Notes under the pieces: model-generated
The model's database searches: none
Told to the model about the DNA's origin: nothing
Seen by the model: only the letters and a program-made list of their open reading frames with translations
In this document: positions 51,586-61,023 of the stretch, piece by piece
Numbering within the stretch: position 1 is the first letter of the stretch
Layout: each line of letters opens with the position of its first letter
NCBI RefSeq assembly: GCF_003234175.2
Contig: NZ_CP126257.1
Coordinates: 2,108,001 to 2,172,000, forward strand
Reading direction: 5' to 3'
DNA length: 64,000 bases
From: Curtobacterium sp. MCSS17_007
Lineage (GTDB): Bacteria > Actinomycetota > Actinomycetes > Actinomycetales > Microbacteriaceae
Program-made: the position numbers and the translations under genes

Positions 51586-52722
51586 TCAGTCGTCGAAGTG
51601 CGCCGCCGCGGCACGCGCCCGGTACACCACGTCGTCCACGTCGTCCCCGGTGACCGTGACGTGTCCGACCTTGCGGCCCGGCCGCGGCGCCTTCCCGTAG
51701 AAGTGCAGCTTGGCCTCGGGGAAGGCGGCGAGCGCCGCCGGGTACCGCGCGGCGAGGTCGCCGTCCGACGGGCCGCCGAGCACGTTCACCATGACGGCGA
51801 CCGGGTCGTGTGTGCCGGTCGCGCCGAGCGGCAGGTCGAGCACCGCACGCAGGTGCTGCTCGAACTGGCTCGTCGTGGCGCCGTCGATCGTCCAGTGGCC
51901 GGTGTTGTGCGGCCGCATGGCGAGCTCGTTCACCAGGATGCGCTCGTCGGCGGTCTGGAAGAGCTCGACGGCGAGCACCCCGGTCACCCCGAGCGCCTCG
52001 GCGATCCCGACCGCGAGCGACTCGGCGGCGTCGGCGAGGCGTCCGGCGCTGGCGGGCGCCGGGGCGATGACCTCGGCGCACACGCCGTCGCGCTGCACCG
52101 TCTCGACGAGGGGCCACGCGACGACCTCGCCGGAGGGACGGCGCGCGACGGACTGTGCGAGCTCGCGGGTGAAGGGCACGAGCTCCTCGACGAGCAGCGC
52201 CTGGTCGGAGCCGGACTCGGCGACCGCGGTGAACCAGTCCTCGACCTCGGCGGCATCCGACACCACGCGCACCCCCTTGCCGTCGTAGCCCCCGCGAGCG
52301 GTCTTCACGACCGCACGGCCCCCGTGCTCGTCGAGGAACGCGCGGAGCTCGTCGGCGTCGTGCACGGCCGCCCAGTCCGGGACGGGGAACCCGAGCTCGC
52401 CGAGTCGCCGCCGCATGACGATCTTGTCCTGCGCGACGGCGAGCGCCTCCGGGCCCGGGTGCACGGCGATCCCGGCGTCGACGAGGCCCCGGAGGACGTC
52501 CTGTGGCACGTGCTCGTGGTCGAACGTGACCGCGTCGACCTCGCGGGCGAAGGCGAGGACCGTGTCGAGGTCGTGGTAGTCGCCCTCGGCCGTCGCCGCG
52601 ATCGCCGCGGACATGCCCGGGCCCTCGGCCAGGACCCGGACGTCGAGACCGAGCTCGATCGCAGCGGGGACCATCATCCGGGCGAGCTGTCCGCCGCCGA
52701 CGACTCCGACACGCAAGGCCAT
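51586..52722 (-). CDS. purK: 5-(carboxyamino)imidazole ribonucleotide synthase
   Basis: This 378-residue ATP-grasp enzyme makes N5-CAIR from AIR, bicarbonate and ATP, feeding PurE. RVGVVGGGQLARMMVPAAIE is the N-terminal domain. VVKTARGGYDGKGVRVV is the ATP-grasp lid, and LAVELFQTADERILVNELAM and RPHNTGHWTIDGATTSQFEQ form the metal and active-site segment. ATG 52722 has GGAAGGA upstream. Order purE-purK-GtrA matches Rv3275c-Rv3277. Confidence 0.97.
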   Translation of the reverse strand: MALRVGVVGGGQLARMMVPAAIELGLDVRVLAEGPGMSAAIAATAEGDYHDLDTVLAFAREVDAVTFDHEHVPQDVLRGLVDAGIAVHPGPEALAVAQDKIVMRRRLGELGFPVPDWAAVHDADELRAFLDEHGGRAVVKTARGGYDGKGVRVVSDAAEVEDWFTAVAESGSDQALLVEELVPFTRELAQSVARRPSGEVVAWPLVETVQRDGVCAEVIAPAPASAGRLADAAESLAVGIAEALGVTGVLAVELFQTADERILVNELAMRPHNTGHWTIDGATTSQFEQHLRAVLDLPLGATGTHDPVAVMVNVLGGPSDGDLAARYPAALAAFPEAKLHFYGKAPRPGRKVGHVTVTGDDVDDVVYRARAAAAHFDD

Positions 52723-52771
52723 GCTGTGTGTTCCTTCCGCCGTTCTCACCGGGCCGGGAGAGCGTGCTGTC

Positions 52772-52777
52772 TACAAT
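52772..52777 (+). promoter_or_regulatory. Possible -10 element for the second GtrA gene
   Basis: TACAAT, close to the sigma-70-type consensus, lies 78 bases ahead of the GTG at 52856 in the divergent gap with purK. Confidence 0.4.
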
Positions 52778-52855
52778 CGTGGTTCTGCCGGTCGCTGACC
52801 GGACCGAGCCGGGACCCGCCCGGCCATGGACAACTCTACGGATCCTGGAGACGAC

Positions 52856-53341
52856 GTGCGGCGACTCATCGCGCAGCTGGCCCGCTTCGGAGTCGTCGGG
52901 GCCGTGGGCTTCGTCGTCGACTTCAGCGTGTTCAACCTGTTGCGCGCCACCGTGCTCTCACCCGACGAGGTGCACTCCGGCCCCTTCTGGGCGAAGGTCG
53001 TGTCGACGGTCCTCGCCATCGCGGTGAACTGGTTGGGCAACCGGTACTGGACCTTCCGGCACCAACGTCGTTCGGTCGCCGCACGCGAGGGCGTCGAGTT
53101 CCTCGTCGTCTCCCTGGGCGGCATGGTCATCTCGCTCGGCTGCCTCGGGGTCTCCCACTACCTGCTCGGCTTCACCTCCGCGTTCGCGGACAACGTCTCG
53201 GGCAACGTGATCGGGCTCGCGCTCGGCACCGCCTTCCGGTTCTGGCTGTACAAGGTGTGGGTGTACCACCCCGACCGCGTCCAGCAGGAGTCCGCGCGCG
53301 CGGCGGTCCCCGAGGACGCACGCCTGCCGAACGGCGTCTGA
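52856..53341 (+). CDS. GtrA family membrane protein (second copy, backbone type)
   Basis: This 161-residue protein has four membrane segments. LARFGVVGAVGFVVDFSVFN opens the fold and FRFWLYKVWVYHPDRV closes it, as expected for GtrA. Position next to purK and divergent from it matches Rv3277, so this copy belongs to the conserved backbone rather than the variable region. GTG 52856 with CTGGAG five bases upstream is preferred over ATG 52826, which has no ribosome site and adds ten polar residues. Confidence 0.88.
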   Translation: MRRLIAQLARFGVVGAVGFVVDFSVFNLLRATVLSPDEVHSGPFWAKVVSTVLAIAVNWLGNRYWTFRHQRRSVAAREGVEFLVVSLGGMVISLGCLGVSHYLLGFTSAFADNVSGNVIGLALGTAFRFWLYKVWVYHPDRVQQESARAAVPEDARLPNGV

Positions 53342-53369
53342 GCCGACGGACCCGGGACCGTCCGCTCCG

Positions 53370-53375
53370 TAGGAT
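53370..53375 (+). promoter_or_regulatory. Possible -10 element for the leaderless second DUF2142 gene
   Basis: TAGGAT is followed by TGCGGG and the GTG at 53382. The spacing is the same as for rmlC and accD. Confidence 0.5.
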
Positions 53376-53381
53376 TGCGGG

Positions 53382-54992
53382 GTGCGCGCAGAACCGACGA
53401 CCGACCTGTCCGCCGCCCCGACGTACGACCGGACCACCGGGCCCCACCCCGCCGTCGATCGACGGGAGCGGACCACGGTCGCGGTCGTCACCGCGACGTT
53501 CGGCTTCTGGCTCGCCGTGTGGGCCCTGGTCGTGCCGACCTTCGAGGCCCCCGACGAGACCGCGCACGTGGACGCCGCCCTGCACGTCGCCCTCGGCGAT
53601 GCGTGGCCGGCCCCCGGGGACATGCGGGTGCTCGAGGCCGTGCTCGCCGGCACCTCGGAACGGTCGTCGCTGCCGCAGGACCGGTGGTCGACGGTCAGCG
53701 AGCTCCTCGCCGCCGCGCCCGGAGACTCGACCACCGTGAACCAGATGACGCAGCACCCGCCGACCGCGTACCTCGGCGACGCCCTGGTCCTCCGTGCCGT
53801 GCACTTCGGCGACCTGCGGCTCGACCAGGCCGTGCTCGCGCTGCGGCTCGCCGACGCGCTGGTGGTCACGCCGCTCGCCGTCCTCGCCTGGGCCACGGTG
53901 CGCCGGCTCACCCGCTCACCGCGTGCTGCGCTGGTGGGCTCGCTCGCGCTGTTCGCGACGCCGCAGCTCGCCTCGATCGGTGCCTCGGTGACGAACGACG
54001 CTCCGACCATGCTGCTGACCGGTGTCGTCGTGTGGCTCGCGGTGCGCCTGCTCACCGGCGACCTGCGATGGCGGGCCGCCGTCGGGCTCGGGGTCGCCCT
54101 CGGAGCCGCGTGCTGGGTGAAGGGCACCGCGTTGCCCGCAGTCCCCTTCGTCGGGCTCGCCGTGCTCGTCGCCGGGGCCGGCGTCCTGCCCTTGGTCCGT
54201 CGGCTCGTCCGTGCCCTCGTCGTGCTCGCGGTCGCCGGTGCCGTCGGCTCCTGGTGGTGGGTGCACAACCTCGTGGCGTACCACCGCCTGCAGCCGGACG
54301 GCTACGCATCGATCCGTCCGCCCAGGGCGTTCCCGCCGGGAGAGCACCCGTCCGTCGTGCACTTCGTCGACGTGAGCTGGGGGACGCTGGCCCGCACCTT
54401 CTGGGGCAGCCCCGGTCTGGGTGCCCAGGTGAGCATCGGCGACGGCCTGACCGCGGCGCTCACGGTGGTCGCACTCGCGGTGGTCGTGCTGTTCGCCTTC
54501 CGCCGTCCGGACCTGGGAACGTCCCTCGTGCTCGTCTCGTTCCCGGCGGTGGTCCTGCTCGTGCAGACCGCGACGAGTGTCCGGGCGTACCTCACCACCA
54601 CCGAGGTCGCCGGGACGCAGGGACGGTACGCCTTCCCCGCGCTGCTGTGCCTCGTCGCGCTCTCCGCCATCGCCTGGCGTCGCGTTCCCGGGACCCCTCG
54701 CGGGCGACGGTGGACCGCGACCGCACTCGCGGTCGTCTGCCCCGCCGTCGGCCTGTACGGCGCCGTCGTGGTGACGAGCTGGTTCTGGAACGGTGCCGTG
54801 CCGTGGCCCGGACACGGCGGCGCCGCGCGGTACGCCGCGCTGGGACCGGTGTCGCTGTGGACCGTCGTGGTGCTGGCCCTGCTCGTCCTCGTCGGACTCG
54901 TCCTGTCGGTGGCCCGGGTGGCGGGGTCCCGCTCCGCGGCCGGTCCGGTCGTGACGGACAGCGACCACCGCACGCTCGGGGAGTCCCGGTGA
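53382..54992 (+). CDS. DUF2142 family membrane protein (second copy)
   Basis: This 536-residue protein has about eleven helices. The loop after helix 1 has TFEAPDETAHVDAALHVALG, matching the DE-x-x-H motif of the DUF2142 protein at 42949. NQMTQHPPTAYLGDALVL and EVAGTQGRYAFPALLCLVAL are further family markers. It is likely a GT-C type transferase for lipid-linked sugars; the substrate is unknown. The stop overlaps the start of the GT4 gene (GTGA). This gene, the GT4 and the dehydrogenase interrupt an otherwise conserved gene order. Confidence 0.86.
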   Translation: MRAEPTTDLSAAPTYDRTTGPHPAVDRRERTTVAVVTATFGFWLAVWALVVPTFEAPDETAHVDAALHVALGDAWPAPGDMRVLEAVLAGTSERSSLPQDRWSTVSELLAAAPGDSTTVNQMTQHPPTAYLGDALVLRAVHFGDLRLDQAVLALRLADALVVTPLAVLAWATVRRLTRSPRAALVGSLALFATPQLASIGASVTNDAPTMLLTGVVVWLAVRLLTGDLRWRAAVGLGVALGAACWVKGTALPAVPFVGLAVLVAGAGVLPLVRRLVRALVVLAVAGAVGSWWWVHNLVAYHRLQPDGYASIRPPRAFPPGEHPSVVHFVDVSWGTLARTFWGSPGLGAQVSIGDGLTAALTVVALAVVVLFAFRRPDLGTSLVLVSFPAVVLLVQTATSVRAYLTTTEVAGTQGRYAFPALLCLVALSAIAWRRVPGTPRGRRWTATALAVVCPAVGLYGAVVVTSWFWNGAVPWPGHGGAARYAALGPVSLWTVVVLALLVLVGLVLSVARVAGSRSAAGPVVTDSDHRTLGESR

Positions 54993-56167
54993 CGCGCCCC
55001 CGGCTCCTCGTCCTGGCGTCGACGTTCCCCGTGCGGCCCGATGACGGCGTGCCCGCGTTCGTGCTCGACCTGGCGCGGCACGAAGCCGAGGAGTTCGACA
55101 CCGTGGTGCTGACACCCCGGGTGCGGGGAGCCGCCGCCGACGAGGTCGTCGACGGCGTCCGCGTGGTGCGCTACCCGTACTTCCCCCGACGCTTCGAGGA
55201 CCTCGCCGACGGGGCGATCCTCGACAACCTCCGGGCCCGCCGCAGCCGCGTGCTGCAGGTGCCGTCCCTGCTCGTGGCGCAGTACCTGGCGGTCCGCCGC
55301 GCAGTGCGGTCCGGGCGGCCCGACGTCGTGCACGCCCACTGGGCCGTGCCGCAGGCCCTCGTCGCGACCCTGGCTGCGCCGCGGGTCCCGATGGTCGTCA
55401 CCACGCACGGAGGCGACGTCTACGCCCTGCGCGGAGCGCTCCTGGTCCGGCTGAAGCGCTGGGTGCTGGAACGCGCCGCACACGTGACGACGGTGAACGG
55501 CGAGATGCGCCAGCGGCTCACCGCCTGGGGCGTCCCCGCTGCCAGGACGAGCGTGGTCCCGATGGGCGTCGAACCCGGTCCCGCCGCCGCCGCCCGGGCA
55601 CGCACGGCGCGGACGGCGGGGCGGGTCGTGGCCGTCGGACGGCTCGTCGAGAAGAAGGGGTTCGCGGTCCTCCTCGACGCCCTGCGACGCGTCGACGACG
55701 TCGCGTGGGAGTTGGTCGTCGTCGGGGACGGGCCGCTCCGCGCACAGCTGGAGCAGCGGGCCGCCGGCCTGCCGGTGACCTTCGTCGGTCAGCGCGGGAA
55801 GGAAGAGGTCCTCGAGGCGCTGGCGTCCGCCGAGGTGGTCGCGATGCCGTCCGTGCCCGCTGCGAACGGAGACCAGGAGGGCCTCCCGGTGACGCTCCTC
55901 GAAGCAGCTGCCGTCGGAGCCGCCGTCGTCGCGAGCGACCTGCCGGGCATCCGGGACGTCGTGCGGGACGACGTCTCCGGCCTCCTCGTCCCGCCGGGCG
56001 ACGTCGTGGCGCTGGCGGCGGCGCTCCGGCGCGCCCTCTCCGACAGCGACGGACGAGCACGCTGGCAGGCCGGCGCCGAACGGGCCGCCGAGCCGTACGC
56101 CGGTGACCACATCGGTGCCCGGTACCGCGCGGTCCTGCGGGACGCCGCGGGGCGGGGCACCGACTGA
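54989..56167 (+). CDS. GT4 family glycosyltransferase
   Basis: This 392-residue GT-B enzyme has LLVLASTFPVRPDDGVPAFV, DVVHAHWAVPQALVATL and VVTTHGGDVYALRG in the acceptor domain. VVAVGRLVEKKGFAVLLDAL starts the donor domain, and NGDQEGLPVTLLEAAAVGAA carries the retaining Glu motif. It overlaps the DUF2142 stop by four bases, so membrane and cytoplasmic transferases are made together. The acceptor is unknown. A perfect hairpin follows the stop. Confidence 0.92.
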   Translation: MTRPRLLVLASTFPVRPDDGVPAFVLDLARHEAEEFDTVVLTPRVRGAAADEVVDGVRVVRYPYFPRRFEDLADGAILDNLRARRSRVLQVPSLLVAQYLAVRRAVRSGRPDVVHAHWAVPQALVATLAAPRVPMVVTTHGGDVYALRGALLVRLKRWVLERAAHVTTVNGEMRQRLTAWGVPAARTSVVPMGVEPGPAAAARARTARTAGRVVAVGRLVEKKGFAVLLDALRRVDDVAWELVVVGDGPLRAQLEQRAAGLPVTFVGQRGKEEVLEALASAEVVAMPSVPAANGDQEGLPVTLLEAAAVGAAVVASDLPGIRDVVRDDVSGLLVPPGDVVALAAALRRALSDSDGRARWQAGAERAAEPYAGDHIGARYRAVLRDAAGRGTD

Positions 56168-56168
56168 C

Positions 56169-56194
56169 CGCCGGCGCGCCGCGGCGCGCCGGCG
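56169..56194. terminator. Perfect 26-base palindrome
   Basis: CGCCGGCGCGCCG is followed at once by its exact reverse complement. It lies between two convergent genes and would fold with a small loop at the centre. Confidence 0.65.
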
Positions 56195-56251
56195 CCGAGT
56201 GCCGGATGCCTCCCCCTGTCGCGCGGCTCGGTCAGCGAGCGGTCCCGCGGG

Positions 56252-57559
56252 TCAGCGCCCCATGCCCCGTACCGTGAAGCCGGCGGCGGTCCACGCCTCG
56301 CGGTCGAGGCAGTTCCGGCCGTCGAGCACCACGGGCGCGGCGACGAGCTCGGCCACGGCCTGCGGGTCGAGCTGACGGAACTCGGCCCACTCGGTCAGCA
56401 CGAGCACCAGGTCGGCGTCGCGCAGCGCCTCGGCGGCGGAGTCCACCGTCGCGACCTCCGGCCGCACGCGCGCCGCGGTGTGGTTGGCGGCGGGGTCGTA
56501 CGCCCGCACCGTCGCACCGAGCTCGACCAGCCGCACGGCGATGTCGAGCGCCGGCGAGTCGCGGACGTCGTCGGAGTTCGGCTTGAACGCGAGTCCGAGC
56601 ACCGCCACGCGACGCCCCGCGACGGAGCCGCCGAGCATCTCCTCGGCGAGGGTCACGACGTGGCCGCGACGCCGCAGGTTGATCGCGTCGACCTCGGCCA
56701 GGAAGGCGAGCGAACTCCCCACGCCGAGCTCGTCCGCCCGCGCCTGGAACGCCCGGATGTCCTTCGGCAGGCACCCGCCGCCGAACCCGAGACCGGCGTT
56801 GAGGAACTTCCGGCCGATCCGGTCGTCGTGGCCGATGGCGTCGGCGAGCGCCGTGACGTCGGCTCCGGCCACCTCGGCGATCTCGGCCATCGCGTTGATG
56901 AAGGAGATCTTGGTCGCGAGGAAGGCGTTCGCGCTGATCTTGACGAGCTCGCTCGTCGGCAGGTCGACGACGAGCCGCGGGATGCCGCTGGCGAGGGCCT
57001 GCGCGTAGACCTCGTCGAGGACGGCGACGGCGCGGTCCCCGACATCGCCGGCGGGCACGCCGTAGACGAAGCGGTCCGGCGAGAGGGTGTCCTGCACCGC
57101 GAACCCCTCGCGCAGGAACTCGGGGTTCCACACGAGCGTCGCCTCGGGCTGCACCTCGCGCACGCGCTCGGCGAGCCGCGCCGCGGTGCCGACCGGCACG
57201 GTGGACTTGCCGACGACCAGGTCGCCCGGCGCCAGGTGCGGCAGGAGGTCGGTCACCGCCGTGTCGACGTACGTCAGGTCCGCCGCTCCCGTCGGACCCT
57301 GCGGCGTGCCGACGGCGAGGAAGTGCACGCGCGCACCGGCGACGCGCGCGGTGTCGGTCGTGAACTCGATCCGGCCGGAGGCGAGCGCTTCGGCGAGGGT
57401 CTCAGGCAGTCCGGGCTCGAAGAACGGCGCCTGCCCGGCGGCGAGCTGTCCGATCTTCACGGGATCGACGTCGACGGCGACGACGTCGTGTCCGAGCTTG
57501 GCCATGGAGGCGGCGTGCACGGCACCGAGGTACCCGCAGCCGATGACGGAGATACGCAC
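56252..57559 (-). CDS. UDP-glucose/GDP-mannose dehydrogenase family protein
   Basis: This 435-residue enzyme oxidises a nucleotide hexose at C6 in two NAD-dependent steps to the uronic acid. SVIGCGYLGAVHAASMAKLG binds NAD. NAFLATKISFINAMAEIAE carries the conserved Lys and Asn, and LGFGGGCLPKDIRAFQ contains the catalytic Cys. The C-terminal domain has FKPNSDDVRDSPALDI. UDP-glucose is the commonest substrate, giving UDP-glucuronate, but GDP-mannose cannot be excluded. GTG 57559 is six bases from TAGCGT. Confidence 0.93.
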   Translation of the reverse strand: MRISVIGCGYLGAVHAASMAKLGHDVVAVDVDPVKIGQLAAGQAPFFEPGLPETLAEALASGRIEFTTDTARVAGARVHFLAVGTPQGPTGAADLTYVDTAVTDLLPHLAPGDLVVGKSTVPVGTAARLAERVREVQPEATLVWNPEFLREGFAVQDTLSPDRFVYGVPAGDVGDRAVAVLDEVYAQALASGIPRLVVDLPTSELVKISANAFLATKISFINAMAEIAEVAGADVTALADAIGHDDRIGRKFLNAGLGFGGGCLPKDIRAFQARADELGVGSSLAFLAEVDAINLRRRGHVVTLAEEMLGGSVAGRRVAVLGLAFKPNSDDVRDSPALDIAVRLVELGATVRAYDPAANHTAARVRPEVATVDSAAEALRDADLVLVLTEWAEFRQLDPQAVAELVAAPVVLDGRNCLDREAWTAAGFTVRGMGR

Positions 57560-57565
57560 AGGTCG

Positions 57566-57571
57566 ACGCTA
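57566..57571 (-). promoter_or_regulatory. Possible -10 element for the leaderless dehydrogenase gene
   Basis: TAGCGT on the minus strand ends six bases before the GTG at 57559, 62 bases past the end of the PH-domain gene. Confidence 0.5.
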
Positions 57572-57632
57572 CCGGACGCAGTCGTCCGTCCGGTGCCGGG
57601 ACACGGCGGTCGTGAGCCGGGCTCGCGTCCGC

Positions 57633-58151
57633 TCAGTACCCGCCGACGATCTCGTCCGAGTCCGGCTCGCGGTGCCGCCTCCTGGACTCGTACGCCTCGA
57701 CCAGGTCGTGGAGCACCGCCACCACGAGGTCGGCGTGCGGCACGTCGGCCAGCACGACCGGTGCGTCGTCCCCGGGGAACACCAGGACGTCCCCGGACCG
57801 CCAGACCCCCTGCAGGCCGCGACGTCGCACCGTCACGTCGTAGCCCCGCGAGTGCAGCAGCTCCCGCCGGGTCCGGGTGCCGAGTCCGTGCACCACGACC
57901 AACCGGCGGGTCGTGACGACGTACCGTTCGGACATCCACCGGAGCAGCGGGACGAGCCCACCGAGCACGACGAGCAGGACCGTCAGCCCGGCGACGACGA
58001 CGTTCAGCCACGCGAGCTGCGCGCGGAAGACACCGAATCCGAACCCGCCCGCCAGGGCGACGAGCACGACGAAGACGGCGGGCCGGACGAGTCGGCGTGC
58101 GTGCGGCCGGAGCCGCGCGACGACGCGTTCGGGCGGCGGCTCCTCGGTCAT
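57633..58151 (-). CDS. PH-domain membrane protein (Rv3278c-like)
   Basis: This 172-residue protein has a short cytoplasmic start (TEEPPPERVVARLRPHARRL) and two hydrophobic segments (residues 20-38 and 45-68). A bacterial PH-like domain (WMSERYVVTTRRLVVVHG, LHSRGYDVTVRRRGLQGVWR) and an acidic C-terminus follow. It lies just downstream of birA, as Rv3278c does. ATG 58151 is used; ATG 58163 overlaps the birA end and is possible. The function is unknown, and a membrane-linked sensing or scaffold role is only inference. Confidence 0.82.
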   Translation of the reverse strand: MTEEPPPERVVARLRPHARRLVRPAVFVVLVALAGGFGFGVFRAQLAWLNVVVAGLTVLLVVLGGLVPLLRWMSERYVVTTRRLVVVHGLGTRTRRELLHSRGYDVTVRRRGLQGVWRSGDVLVFPGDDAPVVLADVPHADLVVAVLHDLVEAYESRRRHREPDSDEIVGGY

Positions 58152-58155
58152 GCCG

Positions 58156-59013
58156 TCATGCATACCGCAGGTGGGTGAGGTCGCCCACCGCGACGCCCCT
58201 GGAGCGGCCGTCCCGATCCCGGATCGTGATCCTGCCCTCGTCGTCGACGCCCGTGGCGTCGACCTCGTCGACGGTGCCGTCGGGCAGTTCCAGGCGGACG
58301 CGGCGACCGATCGTGCCGCACGTGGCGCGGACGTGGGACCGGACCGCCTCGGCAGCCGGACCGCCGTCGACCAGGGCGTACACCGCCTCCAGGACCGCCG
58401 TCGTGAAGGCGGAGAGGACCGCGTCCGCCAGGTCCACGGCGTCGCCGGATGCGCCGGCCACCGCGAGCGACGTGGACGTCGGGGTCGGCAGCGATGCCGA
58501 CGGGATGGTCAGGTTGACGCCGACACCCACGACGACACTGCCGTCCGGGGCGACCTGGCAGAGGATCCCGCACACCTTGCGCCCGTCGACCAGGACGTCG
58601 TTCGGCCACTTCACCAGGGCCCGCGGCTCCGGCGCGCGTGACGGCTCGCCGTCGATCGGCCGGGAGGCACGCGGCGTCCCGTCGACGTCCGGCAGCACCG
58701 CGGACACCGCGTCACGCATCGCGGTACCGGCCACCAGCGGGAGCCACCCCCGGTCACGCGCGTCGAGGTCGGCGCGGACGAGCAGGCTCGCCGCGAGTGC
58801 CTGCCCGGCCGGCGCCGTCCAGGTGCGGTCGAGGCGACCGCGTCCGGCGGTCTGGTCGAGCGTGACGACGACGCTGCCGTGGGGCCGCTCGACCGCGACG
58901 GCGAGCAGGTCGGCGTTGGTCGAGCCGGTGCGCACCGGCGTGTCGAACACCCCGCCGACGGCCTCGACGACGGCTCGGGCGCGCGGGAGGGCCGGTGGCT
59001 CGGGTGTGGACAT
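58156..59013 (-). CDS. birA: Biotin-[acetyl-CoA-carboxylase] ligase
   Basis: This 285-residue biotin protein ligase attaches biotin to the carrier Lys of carboxylases through biotinyl-AMP. VRTGSTNADLLAVAVERPHG, LDQTAGRGRLDRTWTAPAGQ and VKWPNDVLVDGRKVCGILCQ are the catalytic motifs. There is no N-terminal helix-turn-helix, so it is a catalytic-only ligase and not a repressor. It is divergent from accD, a subunit of a biotin-dependent carboxylase. TAGATT lies seven bases before the ATG. Confidence 0.95.
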   Translation of the reverse strand: MSTPEPPALPRARAVVEAVGGVFDTPVRTGSTNADLLAVAVERPHGSVVVTLDQTAGRGRLDRTWTAPAGQALAASLLVRADLDARDRGWLPLVAGTAMRDAVSAVLPDVDGTPRASRPIDGEPSRAPEPRALVKWPNDVLVDGRKVCGILCQVAPDGSVVVGVGVNLTIPSASLPTPTSTSLAVAGASGDAVDLADAVLSAFTTAVLEAVYALVDGGPAAEAVRSHVRATCGTIGRRVRLELPDGTVDEVDATGVDDEGRITIRDRDGRSRGVAVGDLTHLRYA

Positions 59014-59020
59014 GCACGCA

Positions 59021-59026
59021 AATCTA
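59021..59026 (-). promoter_or_regulatory. Possible -10 element for leaderless birA
   Basis: TAGATT on the minus strand lies seven bases before the ATG at 59013. Confidence 0.45.
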
Positions 59027-59075
59027 CGGGCAGGAACCGTGGGGGTCCTCCAACCGGGGTCGTGGTGGCCGCCGG

Positions 59076-59081
59076 TAGGGT
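59076..59081 (+). promoter_or_regulatory. Possible -10 element for leaderless accD
   Basis: TAGGGT is followed by GAGCGG and the GTG at 59088. It stands 50 bases from the birA element on the other strand. Confidence 0.5.
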
Positions 59082-59087
59082 GAGCGG

Positions 59088-60683
59088 GTGACCACAGGAG
59101 ACACCCCCGACCTCTCGACGACGGCCGGTCGCCTCGCGGACCTGCGCGACCGCTACCACGAGGCCGTGACCGCCGCGGGCGAGGCCGCCATCGCGAAGCA
59201 GCACGCGAAGGGCAAGGGCACCGCCCGCGAGCGCATCGAACAGCTCCTCGACGAGAACTCCTTCGTCGAGTTCGACGAGTTCGTCCGCCACCGCACGACC
59301 TCGTTCGGCATGGACGCGAAGCGTCCCTACGGTGACGCGGTCGTGACCGGCGTCGGGACCATCCACGGCCGCAACGTCGCGGTGTACGCGCAGGACTTCA
59401 CCGTCTTCGGCGGCTCCCTCGGCGAGGTCGCCGGCGAGAAGATCGTCAAGGTCATGCAGCACGCGCTGAAGACCGGCGTGCCGATCATCGGCATCCTCGA
59501 CTCCGGCGGTGCCCGCATCCAGGAGGGTGTCGTCGCCCTCGGCAAGTACGGCGAGATCTTCCGCCTCAACACGCAGGCGTCCGGCGTCATCCCGCAGATC
59601 TCGATCGTGATGGGCCCGGCGGCCGGCGGGGCGGTCTACTCCCCCGCCCTGACCGACTTCGTGATCATGGTCGACAAGACGAGCCACATGTTCGTCACCG
59701 GCCCGGACGTCATCAAGACCGTGACGGGCGAGGACGTCGGCTTCGAGGAGCTCGGCGGCGCACAGACGCACAACGCCGTCTCCGGCGTCGCGCACTACCT
59801 GGCCGAGGACGAGACCGACGCGCTCGACTACGCCCGGTCGCTCGTTGGGTTCCTGCCGGACAACAACCTGTCCGACGCGCCCGCCTACGACGTCGCCCCG
59901 GAGCTCGAGACGACCGACGCGGACCACGAGCTCGACACGGTCATCCCGGACTCGACGAACCAGCCGTACGACGTCACCACGATCATCGAGCACGTGGTCG
60001 ACGACGGCGAGTTCCTCGAGGTCCAGCCGCTCTTCGCACCGAACATCCTGATCGGCTTCGGCCGGGTCGAGGGCCGCACGGTCGGCATCATCGCGAACCA
60101 GCCGCAGGCGATGGCCGGCACGCTCAACATCGACGCCGGTGAGAAGGCCGCGCGCTTCGTCCGGTTCTGCGACGCCTTCGGCATCCCGATCCTCACGCTG
60201 GTCGACGTGCCCGGGTACCTCCCCGGCACCGACCAGGAGTGGACCGGTGTGATCCGCCGGGGCGCGAAGCTCCTGTACGCCTACGCCGAGGCGACCGTGC
60301 CGCTCGTCACCGTCATCACGCGCAAGGCGTACGGCGGTGCGTACATCGTCATGGGTTCGAAGCAGCTCGGGGCCGACATCAACCTGGCGTGGCCGACGGC
60401 CGAGATCGCCGTCATGGGCGGGCAGGGCGCCGTCAACATCCTGTACCGCGCCGAGATCAAGCGCGCCGAGGAGTCCGGCGAGGACGTCGCGGCGGTCCGG
60501 GCGAAGCTCGCCAACGAGTACACGTACAACGTCGCGTCCCCGTACCTCGCGGCGGAGCGCGGCGAGCTCGACGGCATCATCCAGCCGCACGCCACCCGGG
60601 TGTCGGTCATCAAGGCGCTGCGGGCGCTGCGCGGCAAGCGTGCCTCCCTGCCGCCGAAGAAGCACGGGAACATCCCGCTCTGA
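59088..60683 (+). CDS. accD: Acyl-CoA carboxylase beta subunit (propionyl-CoA type)
   Basis: This 531-residue carboxyltransferase subunit moves CO2 from carboxybiotin to acyl-CoA. It has two crotonase-like halves. The first has [40 protein letters not shown] segments and [17 protein letters not shown] (oxyanion glycines). The second has [39 protein letters not shown] and [20 protein letters not shown]. It is close in layout to mycobacterial AccD5, which supports propionyl-CoA carboxylation to methylmalonyl-CoA. The alpha subunit is not in the window. It is followed by the epsilon subunit. Confidence 0.96.
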   Translation: MTTGDTPDLSTTAGRLADLRDRYHEAVTAAGEAAIAKQHAKGKGTARERIEQLLDENSFVEFDEFVRHRTTSFGMDAKRPYGDAVVTGVGTIHGRNVAVYAQDFTVFGGSLGEVAGEKIVKVMQHALKTGVPIIGILDSGGARIQEGVVALGKYGEIFRLNTQASGVIPQISIVMGPAAGGAVYSPALTDFVIMVDKTSHMFVTGPDVIKTVTGEDVGFEELGGAQTHNAVSGVAHYLAEDETDALDYARSLVGFLPDNNLSDAPAYDVAPELETTDADHELDTVIPDSTNQPYDVTTIIEHVVDDGEFLEVQPLFAPNILIGFGRVEGRTVGIIANQPQAMAGTLNIDAGEKAARFVRFCDAFGIPILTLVDVPGYLPGTDQEWTGVIRRGAKLLYAYAEATVPLVTVITRKAYGGAYIVMGSKQLGADINLAWPTAEIAVMGGQGAVNILYRAEIKRAEESGEDVAAVRAKLANEYTYNVASPYLAAERGELDGIIQPHATRVSVIKALRALRGKRASLPPKKHGNIPL

Positions 60684-60732
60684 TGGAGACCGTCACGATG
60701 CACCGAGCGACGACGCTCCGAGGTGACGGCTG

Positions 60733-60990
60733 ATGGGCCGCCACGCCGCGACCGTGCCCGCCGACGAGCCCGCGCCGGTCGGCGCGGACGTCCGCGTCGT
60801 CGCCGGCGACCCGTCCCCCGAGGAACTCGCCGCCGTGATCGCCGTGCTGCAGCGACAGGCGGACGAGGCCGCTGCGCTCGGACGTGCGGAGGTGACCGTG
60901 TCGCCGCGTGCCGGGTGGGACGCGACGGCCCGGGGCCTGCGTCGACCGCTCGACCACGGCGACGGTGCCTGGACCCGCTCCCTGCGCTGA
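60733..60990 (+). CDS. accE: Acyl-CoA carboxylase epsilon subunit
   Basis: This 85-residue protein matches the small actinobacterial AccE family. RVVAGDPSPEELAAVIAVLQ is the conserved start, and W-x-x-TARGLRRPLDHGDGAWTRS is the typical Trp/Arg end that contacts the AccA/AccD complex. GAGGTGA lies six bases before the ATG. In mycobacteria the equivalent Rv3281 follows accD5. The epsilon subunit stabilises the complex and raises activity. Confidence 0.9.
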   Translation: MGRHAATVPADEPAPVGADVRVVAGDPSPEELAAVIAVLQRQADEAAALGRAEVTVSPRAGWDATARGLRRPLDHGDGAWTRSLR

Positions 60991-61023
60991 CCGGCCTGAG
61001 CCGTCGTCCTGCCCGTCGCAGCC

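Noticed and set aside
51345..51653. Small plus-strand frame between purE and purK
   Set aside because: Arg/Pro-rich, no ribosome site, and overlaps the end of purK.
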